A DNA stretch of 64,000 nucleotides. Origin: Pseudomonas fluorescens (GTDB lineage Bacteria > Pseudomonadota > Gammaproteobacteria > Pseudomonadales > Pseudomonadaceae). The notes beneath the pieces are model-generated. The model searched no databases. It saw only the letters and a list, made by a program, of their open reading frames with translations, and was not told the DNA's origin. Numbering within the stretch: the stretch's first letter is position 1; every line of letters starts with the position of its first letter. Positions 18,438 through 28,613 of the stretch are shown here, piece by piece. The position numbers and the translations under genes are program-made. Where the stretch lies: positions 137,425 to 201,424 of the forward strand of contig NZ_KZ477986.1 in NCBI RefSeq assembly GCF_002837185.1, given 5' to 3'.

Positions 18438-18734
18438 ATGAGCCACGCACTGCAACGCATAGATGAAACCCGTGAAGCCCTGGTCGACGCACTCGCTGCG
18501 CGCAACTGGGACGCCATCGGCGAACTGGACCTGGGCTGTCGCAACGTGATCGATGACGTGCTCAGCCAGGCGCCGGTGGACGAGGATGCGCTGCGCGAAA
18601 AACTGGAGAGTCTGTTGGCGGTGTACCAGCGGTTGCTTGAGGTGACCACCGGCGAGCGCCAGGCGATTTTCGAAGAGATGTCGCAGATCAACCAAGCGAA
18701 AAATGCGTCAAAGGTCTACCATCTGTTCGGCTGA
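18438..18734 (+). CDS. fliT: FliT/FleP-position small flagellar protein
   Basis: A 98-aa, highly helical and acidic protein starting MSHALQRIDETREALVDALA. It sits 25 bp after fliS and before fleQ, where enteric bacteria have fliT and P. aeruginosa has the gene called fleP. By position and size it is probably the FliD-directed export chaperone or a related regulator. Sequence similarity to enteric FliT is too weak to judge by eye, so the name is positional. No membrane segment or signal peptide is present. Confidence 0.7.
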   Translation: MSHALQRIDETREALVDALAARNWDAIGELDLGCRNVIDDVLSQAPVDEDALREKLESLLAVYQRLLEVTTGERQAIFEEMSQINQAKNASKVYHLFG

Positions 18735-18904
18735 TAGAAGCTCAGTTGGTCCGAACGGCGCGTCATATATTTGACTGTGCCAGCATTTTTGACTTAACTA
18801 GTGCTGTTTTCAGATTTCAGACGTCTAGTAGGTAATAAGTCTTACAGGCGTCTTGATTGCCCTGATTCCGGGGCAGGAAGTTTTACTAGGGAAGTTGCTA
18901 TTGC

Positions 18905-20380
18905 ATGTGGCGTGAAACCAAAATTCTGCTGATCGATGACGATAGCGTCCGCCGCCGCGATTTAGCGGTGATTTTGAATTTTCTTGGTGAAGAAAATTTG
19001 CCCTGCGGTAGCCATGATTGGCAGCAGGCTGTCAGCTCGCTGGCATCGAGCCGTGAAGTCATTTGTGTGCTGATCGGGACGGTAAACGCTCCTGGCGCTC
19101 TTTTGGGCTTGTTAAAGACACTGTCAACCTGGGATGAGTTCCTTCCCGTGTTGCTGATGGGCGATATTTCTTCCGTGGACCTGCCGGAAGACCAGCGCCG
19201 CCGCGTGCTTTCCACCCTGGAAATGCCACCCAGCTACAGCAAATTGCTCGATTCCCTGCACCGTGCCCAGGTCTATCGCGAGATGTACGACCAGGCCCGT
19301 GAACGCGGTCGCCATCGTGAACCCAACCTGTTCCGCAGCCTGGTCGGCACCAGCCGGGCGATCCAGCACGTACGCCAGATGATGCAGCAAGTGGCCGACA
19401 CCGATGCCAGCGTGTTGATCCTCGGCGAGTCGGGCACGGGCAAGGAAGTGGTCGCGCGCAACCTGCACTATCACTCCAAGCGCCGCGACGGGCCGTTCGT
19501 GCCGGTCAACTGCGGGGCGATCCCGGCAGAGCTGCTGGAAAGCGAACTGTTCGGCCACGAGAAGGGCGCCTTTACCGGGGCAATCACCAGCCGTGCCGGG
19601 CGTTTCGAGCTGGCCAACGGCGGCACGCTGTTTCTCGACGAAATCGGCGACATGCCGCTGCCGATGCAAGTCAAATTGCTGCGCGTGTTGCAGGAGCGCA
19701 CCTTCGAGCGTGTGGGCAGTAACAAGACCCAGAGCGTGGACGTGCGCATTATCGCCGCCACCCACAAGAACCTCGAAAGCATGATCGAGGTCGGCAGCTT
19801 CCGCGAAGACCTGTACTACCGCCTCAACGTCTTCCCGATCGAGATGGCGCCGCTGCGTGAGCGCGTGGAAGACATCCCGTTGCTGATGAACGAATTGATT
19901 TCGCGCATGGAGCACGAAAAACGCGGCTCCATCCGTTTCAACTCCGCCGCCATCATGTCGCTGTGCCGCCACGGCTGGCCGGGCAACGTGCGCGAGCTGG
20001 CCAACCTGGTGGAGCGCATGGCGATCATGCACCCCTATGGTGTGATCGGCGTGGTCGAGTTGCCGAAGAAATTCCGCTACGTCGACGATGAAGACGAGCA
20101 GATGGTCGACAGCCTGCGCAGTGACATGGAAGAGCGCGTGGCGATCAACGGCCATACGCCGGACTTCGGCGCCACGGCCATGCTGCCGCCCGAAGGCCTT
20201 GACCTTAAGGACTACCTCGGCAACCTGGAACAAGGCCTGATCCAGCAGGCCCTGGACGATGCCAACGGCATCGTCGCCCGCGCCGCCGAGCGCCTGCGCA
20301 TTCGCCGAACCACTCTGGTGGAGAAGATGCGCAAGTACGGTATGAGCCGCAAAGAGGGTGATGAACAGGCGGATGATTGA
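18905..20380 (+). CDS. fleQ: master flagellar regulator FleQ
   Basis: A 491-aa AAA+ enhancer-binding protein at the top of the flagellar cascade, also controlling exopolysaccharide genes in response to c-di-GMP. The order is a degenerate receiver (1-125; no phosphoacceptor aspartate in the usual place), an AAA+ domain (about 140-380) and a C-terminal Fis-type helix-turn-helix ([14 protein letters not shown]). Walker A is GESGTGK (174-180) and the sigma-54 loop GAFTGA (221-226) is intact. LFRS at 142-145 is the N-terminal c-di-GMP-binding motif described for P. aeruginosa FleQ. No sigma-54 site precedes it, as expected for a sigma-70-driven master gene. Confidence 0.97.
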   Translation: MWRETKILLIDDDSVRRRDLAVILNFLGEENLPCGSHDWQQAVSSLASSREVICVLIGTVNAPGALLGLLKTLSTWDEFLPVLLMGDISSVDLPEDQRRRVLSTLEMPPSYSKLLDSLHRAQVYREMYDQARERGRHREPNLFRSLVGTSRAIQHVRQMMQQVADTDASVLILGESGTGKEVVARNLHYHSKRRDGPFVPVNCGAIPAELLESELFGHEKGAFTGAITSRAGRFELANGGTLFLDEIGDMPLPMQVKLLRVLQERTFERVGSNKTQSVDVRIIAATHKNLESMIEVGSFREDLYYRLNVFPIEMAPLRERVEDIPLLMNELISRMEHEKRGSIRFNSAAIMSLCRHGWPGNVRELANLVERMAIMHPYGVIGVVELPKKFRYVDDEDEQMVDSLRSDMEERVAINGHTPDFGATAMLPPEGLDLKDYLGNLEQGLIQQALDDANGIVARAAERLRIRRTTLVEKMRKYGMSRKEGDEQADD

Positions 20381-20420
20381 CGCGTGTTTTTCAGCGTCTT
20401 GATTTATAAGTAGTTTTTTT

Positions 20421-20437
20421 TCGGCACGGGTATTGCT
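20421..20437 (+). promoter_or_regulatory. sigma-54 promoter of fleSR
   Basis: TCGGCACGGGTATTGCT has GG at 20423-20424 and GC at 20435-20436, exact spacing, with a near-consensus CGGCACG -24 box and TTGC -12 box. It lies about 55 bp upstream of the fleS start. fleSR is a known FleQ/RpoN target. Confidence 0.85.
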
Positions 20438-20490
20438 ATAGCCCTCGCAACGTTCCGTTTAACTGACGGTCAGCCAAGCGAGAGAGCACG

Positions 20491-21702
20491 ATGCCCCACG
20501 CCGCCCAACTATCTGCAGCCCCTGCCATCCCGGGGCTGGTTTCGCCTGTAGAGCCGCCGACCCGCCAGGGTCTTGAACAGGCGTTCTCGCAGTTCAACCA
20601 GATGTCGAGCCAGCTGACCGATTCCTACAGTCTGCTTGAAGCCCGGGTGTCCGAGCTCAAAGGCGAACTGGCGGTGGTCAGCGCCCAGCGCATGCAGGAG
20701 TTGGCGGAAAAAGAACGTCTGGCCAACCGCCTGCAGAACCTGCTCTCGCTGTTGCCTGGTGGCGTGATCGTCATCGACGACCAGGGCCGCGTGCGCGAAG
20801 CCAACCCGGCGGCCTGCGACCTGCTCGGCCTGCCGCTGGAAGGCGAGCTGTGGCGCCACGTCATCACCCGTTGCTTCGCGCCGCGTGACGATGACGGCCA
20901 CGAAGTGTCCCTCAAGGATGGGCGTCGCCTGTCCATCGCCACCCGTTCCCTGGATGCCGAGCCGGGCCAGTTGGTGCTGCTCAACGACCTGACGGAAACC
21001 CGTCACCTGCAGGATCAACTGGCGCGTCATGAGCGTTTGTCGTCGTTGGGGCGGATGGTCGCTTCCCTGGCGCATCAGATCCGTACACCGCTGTCGGCGG
21101 CATTGATCTACGCCAGTCATTTGACTGATGAGCAATTGCCGGCGGCCACCCACCAGCGCTTTGCCGGACGCCTCAAGGAGCGCCTGCACGAGCTGGAGCA
21201 TCAGGTGCGCGACATGCTGGTGTTTGCCCGTGGCGAGCTGCCGTTGACCGACCGCGTGACCCCGGCTGGGTTGATGCAAGCCCTGCAGGCAGCGGCGGCC
21301 ACGCATACCGAGGGCGCCAGCCTGCGCTGGCAATGCGACAGCCATCAGGGTGAGTTGCTGTGCAATCGCGACACCCTGGTCGGCGCGCTGCTCAACCTGA
21401 TCGAAAACGCCACCCAGGCCAGCGGCCCGGGTGCGCGCCTCAAGGTGCACCTGTACCGCCGCGAGCAAACCCTGCGCCTGTGCATCAGCGACAGCGGCAG
21501 CGGTATAGCGCCGGCCGTGCTGCAACGCCTGGGCGAGCCCTTTTTTACCACCAAGACCAACGGCACGGGCCTGGGCCTGACCGTGGTCAAGGCAGTGGCA
21601 CGTGCGCATCAGGGAGAATTGCAGCTGCGTTCCCGGTTGGGGCGCGGCACCTGTGCATTGATGACCTTGCCGCTGTTTTCCAGCGCGGCAAGCGCGGAGT
21701 AA
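20491..21702 (+). CDS. fleS: sensor histidine kinase FleS
   Basis: A 403-aa cytoplasmic kinase that phosphorylates FleR to switch on middle-class flagellar genes. A coiled coil (about 28-85) leads into a PAS domain (about 85-170), a HisKA domain with H195 in SLAHQIRTP, and an HATPase domain with N-box LIENATQASG, then DSGSGI and GTGLGLTVV. No transmembrane helix is visible, which fits a cytoplasmic sensor of basal-body assembly. It is co-transcribed with fleR, 6 bp downstream, from the sigma-54 site upstream. Confidence 0.95.
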   Translation: MPHAAQLSAAPAIPGLVSPVEPPTRQGLEQAFSQFNQMSSQLTDSYSLLEARVSELKGELAVVSAQRMQELAEKERLANRLQNLLSLLPGGVIVIDDQGRVREANPAACDLLGLPLEGELWRHVITRCFAPRDDDGHEVSLKDGRRLSIATRSLDAEPGQLVLLNDLTETRHLQDQLARHERLSSLGRMVASLAHQIRTPLSAALIYASHLTDEQLPAATHQRFAGRLKERLHELEHQVRDMLVFARGELPLTDRVTPAGLMQALQAAAATHTEGASLRWQCDSHQGELLCNRDTLVGALLNLIENATQASGPGARLKVHLYRREQTLRLCISDSGSGIAPAVLQRLGEPFFTTKTNGTGLGLTVVKAVARAHQGELQLRSRLGRGTCALMTLPLFSSAASAE

Positions 21703-21708
21703 AGGATC

Positions 21709-23085
21709 ATGACTATCAAGGTTTTGTTGGTTGAGGACGATCGCGCCCTGCGTGAAGCATTGGCAGACACGCTGCTGTTGGCGGGCCATGACTACCGCGC
21801 GGTCGGCTCTGCCGAGGAAGCCTTGGAGGCGGTGGAGCAAGAAACTTTCAGCCTGGTGGTCAGCGACGTGAACATGCCCGGCATGGACGGCCATCAGTTG
21901 CTCGGCCTGCTGCGCGCGCGCCAGCCGCAATTGCCGGTACTGCTGATGACCGCCCATGGCGCCGTGGAGCGGGCCGTGGACGCCATGCGCCAGGGCGCGG
22001 CGGATTATCTGGTCAAGCCGTTCGAGCCCAAGGCGTTGATCGAGCTGGTGGCGCGGCATGCGCTTGGCGTGATTTCGACGGTGGAGGGTGATGGCCCGAT
22101 TGCCTTTGAACCGGCCAGCGCGCAATTGCTCGAGCTGGCGGCCCGCGTGGCGCGCAGCGATTCCACCGTATTGATCTCGGGCGAGTCCGGCACCGGCAAG
22201 GAAGTGTTGGCGCGCTATATCCACCAGCAGTCCAGTCGGGCCCGGCAACCCTTCATCGCGATCAACTGTGCGGCGATTCCGGACAACATGCTCGAAGCGA
22301 CCCTGTTCGGCCATGAAAAGGGCTCGTTCACCGGCGCCATCGCGGCCCAGGCCGGCAAGTTCGAACAGGCCGACGGCGGCACCATTCTGCTCGACGAAAT
22401 CTCGGAAATGCCCCTGGGCCTGCAAGCCAAGTTGCTGCGCGTGTTGCAGGAGCGCGAAGTGGAGCGGGTGGGCGCACGCAAGCCGATCCAGCTGGATATC
22501 CGCGTGGTCGCCACCACCAACCGCGACCTGGCGGGCGAAGTAGCGGCGGGGCGCTTTCGCGAAGACTTGTTCTACCGCCTGTCGGTGTTTCCGCTGGCGT
22601 GGCGCCCGTTGCGCGAACGCCCGGCCGATATCATTCCCCTGGCCGAGCGCCTGCTGAACAATCACGTCAAAAAAATGAAGCACGCCCAGGCGCGGCTGTC
22701 GGCCGAGGCCCAGGCTTGCCTGGTCGCTTATCCATGGCCCGGCAATGTGCGCGAGCTGGACAACGCGATCCAGCGTGCGCTGATCCTGCAGCAAGGCGGC
22801 TTGATCCAGCCCCAGGATTTTTGCCTGGCCATGGGCAATGGCGTGGCGCCGTTGCCAAGCCTCGCGCCGGCACCGCTCGTCGCCGAAACGGAATCGGCCG
22901 GCGCCCTGGGCGATGACCTGCGCCGCCGCGAATTCCAGATGATCATCGATACCCTGCGCGCCGAGCGCGGCCGTCGCAAGGAAGCGGCCGAGCGGCTCGG
23001 CATCAGCCCGCGCACCCTGCGCTACAAGCTGGCACAGATGCGCGACGCCGGGATGGATGTGGAAGCGTATCTTTTCGCGACCTGA
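21709..23085 (+). CDS. fleR: sigma-54-dependent response regulator FleR
   Basis: A 458-aa NtrC-type activator. The receiver domain (1-120) has its phosphoacceptor at D53 in VVSDVNMPGMDG. The AAA+ domain (about 130-370) has Walker A GESGTGKE (158-165) and a sigma-54 loop reading GSFTGA (205-210), a tolerated variant. The C-terminal helix-turn-helix is RKEAAERLGISPRTLRYKL. It activates the class III genes, here probably flgF, fliE, fliK, fliL and flhA units in part with FleQ. It overlaps nothing and is followed by a REP doublet. Confidence 0.95.
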   Translation: MTIKVLLVEDDRALREALADTLLLAGHDYRAVGSAEEALEAVEQETFSLVVSDVNMPGMDGHQLLGLLRARQPQLPVLLMTAHGAVERAVDAMRQGAADYLVKPFEPKALIELVARHALGVISTVEGDGPIAFEPASAQLLELAARVARSDSTVLISGESGTGKEVLARYIHQQSSRARQPFIAINCAAIPDNMLEATLFGHEKGSFTGAIAAQAGKFEQADGGTILLDEISEMPLGLQAKLLRVLQEREVERVGARKPIQLDIRVVATTNRDLAGEVAAGRFREDLFYRLSVFPLAWRPLRERPADIIPLAERLLNNHVKKMKHAQARLSAEAQACLVAYPWPGNVRELDNAIQRALILQQGGLIQPQDFCLAMGNGVAPLPSLAPAPLVAETESAGALGDDLRRREFQMIIDTLRAERGRRKEAAERLGISPRTLRYKLAQMRDAGMDVEAYLFAT

Positions 23086-23103
23086 CTTCGCGTCAATGCT
23101 GTT

Positions 23104-23217
23104 TGTAGGAGCGAGCTTGCTCGCGAAGCACTCATGGACGCCGCGTACATCCAGGAAGCACGCGTTATCGTTGACGTTTTTCGCGAGCAAGAACTAGGCG
23201 TCCCCCTCGCTCCTACA
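23104..23217. repeat. REP doublet (TGTAGGAGCGAGCTTGCTCGCGAA family), variant right arm
   Basis: The left arm TGTAGGAGCGAGCTTGCTCG is standard. The right arm is split: TCGCGAGCAAG, then about 14 extra bases AACTAGGCGTCCCC, then CTCGCTCCTACA. It lies between fleR and the fliE promoter. Confidence 0.85.
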
Positions 23218-23278
23218 AAAAACGTGCGGTAACGAATTCGACAAGCTTTGTCGCCTTTTCTTACGAGTCGCAACGAAG

Positions 23279-23295
23279 CTGGCACCCTTGTTGCA
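23279..23295 (+). promoter_or_regulatory. sigma-54 promoter of the fliE operon
   Basis: CTGGCACCCTTGTTGCA has GG at 23281-23282 and GC at 23293-23294 with a near-perfect CTGGCAC -24 and TTGCA -12. It lies 62 bp before the fliE ATG. Confidence 0.92.
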
Positions 23296-23356
23296 CCTCC
23301 CCCTGGTAACCGCTGCGTAGTGTCAAAAAATTGCGGGTCGTCGGAGAGAGAAGTTC

Positions 23357-23686
23357 ATGAGCCAGGGTATTGAGTTCAATCGGTTGATGTTGGATATGCG
23401 CTCCATGCAAATGGATGCCATGGCTCAACCGAAATCCGTCGCGCCAGCGCCGGAATTGGGCCAAAGCAGTTTTGCCGACATGCTCGGTCAGGCAATCAAT
23501 AAAGTCAGTGATACCCAGCAGGCTTCCAGCCAGTTGGCGACGGCGTTCGAGATCGGTAAAAGCGGCGTGGACCTCACCGATGTGATGGTCGCCTCGCAGA
23601 AGGCCAGTGTGTCCTTCCAGGCCTTGACCCAAGTGCGTAACAAACTGGTCCAGGCTTATCAAGACATCATGCAGATGCCGGTTTAA
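23357..23686 (+). CDS. fliE: flagellar hook-basal body adaptor FliE
   Basis: A 109-aa protein that links the MS ring to the rod and is the first substrate of the export gate. The diagnostic C-terminal half reads [19 protein letters not shown], then [18 protein letters not shown]. The ATG at 23357 follows GGAGAGAGAAG. It opens the fliEFGHIJ unit behind a clear sigma-54 promoter, and fliF begins 16 bp after its stop. Confidence 0.95.
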   Translation: MSQGIEFNRLMLDMRSMQMDAMAQPKSVAPAPELGQSSFADMLGQAINKVSDTQQASSQLATAFEIGKSGVDLTDVMVASQKASVSFQALTQVRNKLVQAYQDIMQMPV

Positions 23687-23702
23687 GGGCGAGATTTAAC
23701 TC

Positions 23703-25478
23703 ATGGCAGAAGCAATCGACAACGTACCCGCCAAGATAGACGGCAAACCACCGCTGTTTGGCCTGTCGTTCCTGGAAAATCTCTCCGAAATGACCATGTT
23801 GCGTCAGGTGGGCCTGATGGTCGGCCTGGCTGCCAGCGTGGCGATTGGTTTTGCCGTGGTGTTGTGGTCGCAGCAACCTGATTACCGGCCGCTGTACGGC
23901 AGCCTGGCGGGCATGGATTCCAAGCAGATCATGGAAACCCTCGCCGCCGCCGACATCGCCTACACCGTGGAGCCCAACTCCGGCGCCTTGCTGGTCAAGG
24001 CCGACGATGTGGCGCGTGCGCGGATGAAACTGGCAGCCGCCGGCGTGACGCCGTCCGACAGCAATATCGGCTTTGAAATCCTCGACAAGGACCAGGGCCT
24101 GGGCACCAGCCAGTTCATGGAAGCCACCCGCTACCGTCGGGGCCTGGAAGGCGAACTGGCGCGCACCATCTCCAGCCTGAACAACGTCAAGGGTGCCCGT
24201 GTGCACCTGGCGATTCCGAAAAGCTCGGTGTTCGTGCGTGACGAACGCAAGCCCAGCGCCTCGGTACTGGTCGAGCTGTTTTCCGGCCGTTCCCTGGAGC
24301 CTGGCCAGGTGCTGGCGATCGTCAACCTGGTGGCCACCAGTGTTCCCGAACTGAGCAAGTCGCAGATCACCGTCGTCGACCAAAAGGGCAACCTGCTCTC
24401 CGACATGGCCGAAAACTCCGCGCTGAGCCAGGCCGGCAAGCAGTTCGATTACAGCCGCCGCATGGAAAGCATGCTCACCCAGCGCGTGCACAACATCCTG
24501 CAACCGGTGCTGGGCAACGACCGTTACAAGGCTGAAGTGTCCGCCGACGTGGATTTCAGCGCCGTAGAGTCGACGTCCGAGCAGTTCAATCCGGACCAGC
24601 CCGCCCTGCGCAGCGAGCAGTCCACCAGCGAACAACGCACTGCCAGCAATGGTCCGCAAGGCGTGCCGGGGGCCCTGAGCAACCAGCCGCCGGCCCCGGC
24701 GTCCGCACCGCAAACCACCGGTGGCGCCGCTGCCACCGCTGGCGCGATTGCGGCCGGCCAACCGCTGCTGGACGCCAACGGTCAGCAGATCATGGACCCG
24801 GCCACCGGCCAGCCGATGCTCGCGCCTTACCCGGCGGACAAGCGTAACCAGTCCACCAAGAACTTCGAGCTCGACCGTTCCATCAGCCACACCAAACAGC
24901 AGCAGGGTAAGATCAATCGCCTGTCGGTGTCGGTGGTGGTCGATGACCAGGTCAAGGTCAACGCCGCCGACGGTGCCGTTACCCGCGCGCCGTGGAGCGC
25001 CGACGAATTGGCGCGCTTCACCCGCCTGGTGCAGGACGCCGTGGGTTTCGACGCCAGCCGTGGCGACAGCGTCAGCGTGATCAACATGCCGTTCTCCGCC
25101 GAGCGCGGCGAAGTGATCGCCGACCCGGCGTTCTACACCCAGCCGTGGTTCTGGGACATCGTCAAGCAAGTGCTGGGGGTGTTGTTCATCCTGGTGCTGG
25201 TGTTCGGCGTGCTGCGCCCGGTGCTCAACAACATCACCGGTGGGGGCAAGAAACAATTGGCGCCTTTTGCTGGCGGCGACGTCGAATTGGGCGGCATGGG
25301 CGGCCTGGACGGCGAGTTGGCCAACGACCGCGTCAGCCTGGGCGGCCCGCAAAGTATCCTGTTGCCAAGCCCGAGCGAAGGCTATGACGCTCAGTTGAAC
25401 GCAATCAAGAGTCTGGTGGCAGAAGACCCGGGCCGTGTGGCCCAGGTCGTGAAAGAGTGGATTAACGCTGATGAATGA
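23703..25478 (+). CDS. fliF: flagellar MS-ring protein FliF
   Basis: A 591-aa inner-membrane protein that forms the MS ring and the base of the export apparatus. Two membrane helices flank a large periplasmic region: about 36-58 (GLMVGLAASVAIGFAVVLW) and about 480-505 (VLGVLFILVLVFGVL). The periplasmic part contains the ring-building motifs shared with type III secretion rings (DNIGFEILDKDQGLGTSQF-like segment) and a low-complexity Ala/Pro/Gly stretch near 320-365. The cytoplasmic C-terminal tail (EDPGRVAQVVKEWIN) binds FliG. It overlaps the fliG start by 8 bp. Confidence 0.96.
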   Translation: MAEAIDNVPAKIDGKPPLFGLSFLENLSEMTMLRQVGLMVGLAASVAIGFAVVLWSQQPDYRPLYGSLAGMDSKQIMETLAAADIAYTVEPNSGALLVKADDVARARMKLAAAGVTPSDSNIGFEILDKDQGLGTSQFMEATRYRRGLEGELARTISSLNNVKGARVHLAIPKSSVFVRDERKPSASVLVELFSGRSLEPGQVLAIVNLVATSVPELSKSQITVVDQKGNLLSDMAENSALSQAGKQFDYSRRMESMLTQRVHNILQPVLGNDRYKAEVSADVDFSAVESTSEQFNPDQPALRSEQSTSEQRTASNGPQGVPGALSNQPPAPASAPQTTGGAAATAGAIAAGQPLLDANGQQIMDPATGQPMLAPYPADKRNQSTKNFELDRSISHTKQQQGKINRLSVSVVVDDQVKVNAADGAVTRAPWSADELARFTRLVQDAVGFDASRGDSVSVINMPFSAERGEVIADPAFYTQPWFWDIVKQVLGVLFILVLVFGVLRPVLNNITGGGKKQLAPFAGGDVELGGMGGLDGELANDRVSLGGPQSILLPSPSEGYDAQLNAIKSLVAEDPGRVAQVVKEWINADE

Positions 25479-26487
25479 TCGAGTCGCTGTGGCCAAGCTT
25501 TCCCGGGTCGACAAAGCTGCCGTGTTGTTGCTGTCGCTGGGCGAAACCGATGCTGCCCAAGTGCTGCGCCACATGGGCCCCAAAGAGGTCCAGCGCGTGG
25601 GCGTGGCCATGGCGCAGATGCGCAATGTGCACCGCGAGCAAGTCGAGCAGGTGATGAGCGAGTTCGTCGAAATCGTCGGCGACCAGACCAGCCTGGGCGT
25701 CGGCTCCGACAGCTACATCCGTAAAATGCTCACCTCGGCCCTGGGCGAAGACAAGGCCAACGGCCTGATCGACCGCATCCTGCTGGGCGGCAACACCAGT
25801 GGTCTGGACAGCCTCAAATGGATGGAGCCGCGCGCCGTCGCCGACGTGATCCGCTACGAGCACCCGCAGATCCAGGCCATCGTCGTCGCCTATCTGGACC
25901 CGGACCAGGCCGGTGAAGTGCTTGGCCACTTCGACCATAAAGTGCGTCTGGACATCATCCTGCGCGTGTCGTCGCTGAACACCGTGCAGCCGGCGGCGCT
26001 GAAAGAACTCAACACGATTCTCGAGAAACAGTTCTCGGGCAACTCGAATGCCTCGCGCACCACCCTGGGTGGCATCAAGCGGGCGGCCGATATCATGAAC
26101 TTCCTCGACAGCTCGGTCGAAGGCCAGTTGATGGACTCGATTCGCGAGATCGACGACACCCTGTCCGGCCAGATCGAAGACCTGATGTTCGTGTTCAACA
26201 ACCTGGCCGATGTCGACGACCGTGGCATCCAGGCGTTGCTGCGCGAAGTGTCGTCCGACGTACTGGTGCTGGCGCTCAAGGGCTCGGACGAGGGCGTCAA
26301 GGAAAAGATCTTCAAGAACATGTCCAAGCGTGCCTCCGAACTGTTGCGCGACGACCTCGAAGCCAAGGGCCCGGTACGCGTCAGCGACGTGGAAACCGCG
26401 CAGAAGGAAATCCTCACCATTGCCCGCCGTATGGCCGAAGCCGGAGAAATCGTTCTCGGCGGGAAGGGCGGCGAAGAAATGATCTAA
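25471..26487 (+). CDS. fliG: flagellar motor switch protein FliG
   Basis: A 338-aa protein of the cytoplasmic rotor that contacts the stators. Three armadillo-like domains follow in order: N (FliF-binding), middle with the EHPQ motif (about residues 130-133) and C-terminal with the charged torque helix (DDRGIQALLREVSSDVLVLA), then AQKEILTIARRMAEAGEI. The ATG at 25471 overlaps the fliF 3' end by 8 bp, so translation is coupled. Length is standard for Pseudomonas. Confidence 0.97.
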   Translation: MNDRVAVAKLSRVDKAAVLLLSLGETDAAQVLRHMGPKEVQRVGVAMAQMRNVHREQVEQVMSEFVEIVGDQTSLGVGSDSYIRKMLTSALGEDKANGLIDRILLGGNTSGLDSLKWMEPRAVADVIRYEHPQIQAIVVAYLDPDQAGEVLGHFDHKVRLDIILRVSSLNTVQPAALKELNTILEKQFSGNSNASRTTLGGIKRAADIMNFLDSSVEGQLMDSIREIDDTLSGQIEDLMFVFNNLADVDDRGIQALLREVSSDVLVLALKGSDEGVKEKIFKNMSKRASELLRDDLEAKGPVRVSDVETAQKEILTIARRMAEAGEIVLGGKGGEEMI

Positions 26488-26497
26488 GGCGCCCCAC

Positions 26498-27262
26498 ATG
26501 TCGAACAAAGATGAGACGCCCAGCGATCTGATTCGCGCGCGGGATGTCGGCGGGTTCGACATCTGGTCGTTGCCCAGCTTCGACCCCCACGTGCCGGAGC
26601 CAGAGCCTGAGCCGGTGGCGGAACCGCCGGCGCAGATGGAAGAAGTGCCGCTGGAAGAAGTCCAGCCACTGACCCTTGAAGAATTGGAAACCATCCGTCA
26701 GGAGGCTTACAACGAAGGCTTCGCGGCGGGTGAGAAAGATGGTTTTCGCAGCACCACCCTCAAGGTCCGTCAGGAGGCCGAAGAGGCCCTCAGCGTCAAG
26801 CTGGGCAGCCTGGAGCGCTTGATGGGCAGCCTGTTCGACCCCATCGCCGAACAGGACTCGCAGCTGGAAAAATCCATGGTCGGCCTGGTGCAACACATCA
26901 CGCGCCAGGTGATTCAGCGCGAACTGGCGCTGGATTCCAGCCAGATCGAAAGTGTGATGCGCGAAGCCCTCAAGCTGCTGCCCTTGGGCGTGGGCAATGT
27001 GCGGCTGTACATCAATCCGCAGGATTTCGAGCAGGTCAAAGCCTTGCGCGAGCGTCATGAAGAAACCTGGCGCATCGTCGAGGATGCCGCGCTGCAGCCC
27101 GGCGGCTGCCGCGTCGAGACCGAGCACAGCCGCATCGATGCCACGGTGGAAACCCGCATCAGCCAGATCATGGCCAAGCTGCTCGACCAGGTGCACGAAC
27201 AGGCGCTGCACCCGGCCGAGCCTGACCTGAGCGTTGACCTGGACGCCACCGATGCGCCTTGA
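26498..27262 (+). CDS. fliH: flagellar export ATPase regulator FliH
   Basis: A 254-aa protein that forms the stator-like stalk of the export ATPase and holds FliI in check. The N-terminus has an acidic, Pro/Glu-rich stretch ([18 protein letters not shown]) and a glycine-spaced helical segment [15 protein letters not shown] typical of FliH GxxxG repeats. The C-terminal domain ends in the conserved [19 protein letters not shown]. It starts 10 bp after fliG and its 3' end overlaps the fliI start by 11 bp. Confidence 0.94.
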   Translation: MSNKDETPSDLIRARDVGGFDIWSLPSFDPHVPEPEPEPVAEPPAQMEEVPLEEVQPLTLEELETIRQEAYNEGFAAGEKDGFRSTTLKVRQEAEEALSVKLGSLERLMGSLFDPIAEQDSQLEKSMVGLVQHITRQVIQRELALDSSQIESVMREALKLLPLGVGNVRLYINPQDFEQVKALRERHEETWRIVEDAALQPGGCRVETEHSRIDATVETRISQIMAKLLDQVHEQALHPAEPDLSVDLDATDAP

Positions 27263-28610
27263 TCGCACCAGCTTCGCCAAGCGCCTGGGCACCTACGCCG
27301 AGGCCACTCAATTGCCCGGCCAGCCGATCCTCGAAGGGCGCCTGTTGCGCATGGTCGGCCTGACGCTTGAGGCCGAGGGCTTGCGCGCCGCCATGGGCAG
27401 CCGCTGCATGGTGATCAACGACGACAGCTACCACCCGGTGCAGGTCGAAGCCGAAGTGATGGGCTTTTCCGGCAACAAGATTTTCCTGATGCCAGTAGGC
27501 AGCCTCGCCGGTATTGCCCCGGGCGCCCGTGTGGTGCCCCTGGCCGACATCGGGCGCTTGCCGATGGGCATGAGCATGCTTGGCCGTGTGCTCGATGGCG
27601 CCGGGCGCGCGCTGGATGGCAAGGGCGGCATGAAGGCCGAGGACTGGGTGCCGATGGACGGCCCCACCATCAACCCGCTCAACCGCAACCCCATCAGCGT
27701 GCCGCTGGACGTGGGCATTCGCAGCATCAACGGTTTATTGACGGTCGGTCGCGGCCAGCGCCTGGGCCTGTTCGCCGGTACCGGTGTGGGTAAGTCAGTG
27801 TTGCTGGGCATGATGACGCGCTTTACCGAGGCCGACATCATCGTGGTCGGGCTGATCGGCGAGCGCGGCCGTGAGGTCAAGGAATTCATCGAGCACAGCC
27901 TGGGTGAAGAAGGCCTCAAGCGCTCGGTGGTGGTTGCCTCTCCGGCGGATGACGCACCGCTGATGCGCCTGCGCGCCGCCATGTACTGCACGCGCATCGC
28001 CGAATATTTTCGCGACAAGGGCAAGAATGTCCTGTTGCTGATGGACTCGCTCACGCGTTTCGCCCAGGCCCAGCGTGAGATCGCCCTGGCCATCGGCGAG
28101 CCACCGGCGACCAAGGGTTATCCGCCGTCGGTGTTCGCCAAACTGCCCAAGCTGGTGGAGCGTGCCGGTAACGCCGAGGCTGGCGGGGGCTCGATCACCG
28201 CGTTCTACACGGTGTTGTCCGAAGGTGATGACCAGCAGGACCCGATTGCCGACTCGGCGCGGGGCGTGCTCGATGGGCACATCGTGTTGTCACGACGCCT
28301 GGCGGAAGAAGGGCACTACCCGGCCATCGATATCGAAGCGTCCATCAGCCGGGTGATGCCGGCGGTGGTCACGCCGGAGCACATGGCCCGCGCGCAGTAC
28401 TTCAAGCAGCTGTGGTCGCGTTATCAGCAGAGTCGCGACCTGATCAGCGTCGGCGCCTACGTGGCCGGTGGCGATCGCGAGACCGACCTGGCCATTGCCC
28501 TGCAACCGCAACTGGTGACTTACCTGCGCCAGGGCCTCAACGACAAGATCAGCATGGGCGAAAGCGAAGCGCATCTGCAGTCCATCTTCGCCCCCGCGCC
28601 GGGCGGCTAA
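27252..28610 (+). CDS. fliI: flagellum-specific ATPase FliI
   Basis: A 452-aa hexameric ATPase that powers unfolding and export of axial proteins. The ATG at 27252 ([12 protein letters not shown]) is used; it overlaps the fliH stop. Walker A is GTGVGKS (176-182) and Walker B is [13 protein letters not shown]. The F1-beta-like signature [16 protein letters not shown] is present. The C-terminal segment [17 protein letters not shown] is typical of flagellar and type III ATPases. It lies inside fliEFGHIJ. Confidence 0.96.
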   Translation: MRLDRTSFAKRLGTYAEATQLPGQPILEGRLLRMVGLTLEAEGLRAAMGSRCMVINDDSYHPVQVEAEVMGFSGNKIFLMPVGSLAGIAPGARVVPLADIGRLPMGMSMLGRVLDGAGRALDGKGGMKAEDWVPMDGPTINPLNRNPISVPLDVGIRSINGLLTVGRGQRLGLFAGTGVGKSVLLGMMTRFTEADIIVVGLIGERGREVKEFIEHSLGEEGLKRSVVVASPADDAPLMRLRAAMYCTRIAEYFRDKGKNVLLLMDSLTRFAQAQREIALAIGEPPATKGYPPSVFAKLPKLVERAGNAEAGGGSITAFYTVLSEGDDQQDPIADSARGVLDGHIVLSRRLAEEGHYPAIDIEASISRVMPAVVTPEHMARAQYFKQLWSRYQQSRDLISVGAYVAGGDRETDLAIALQPQLVTYLRQGLNDKISMGESEAHLQSIFAPAPGG

Positions 28611-28613
28611 CCC

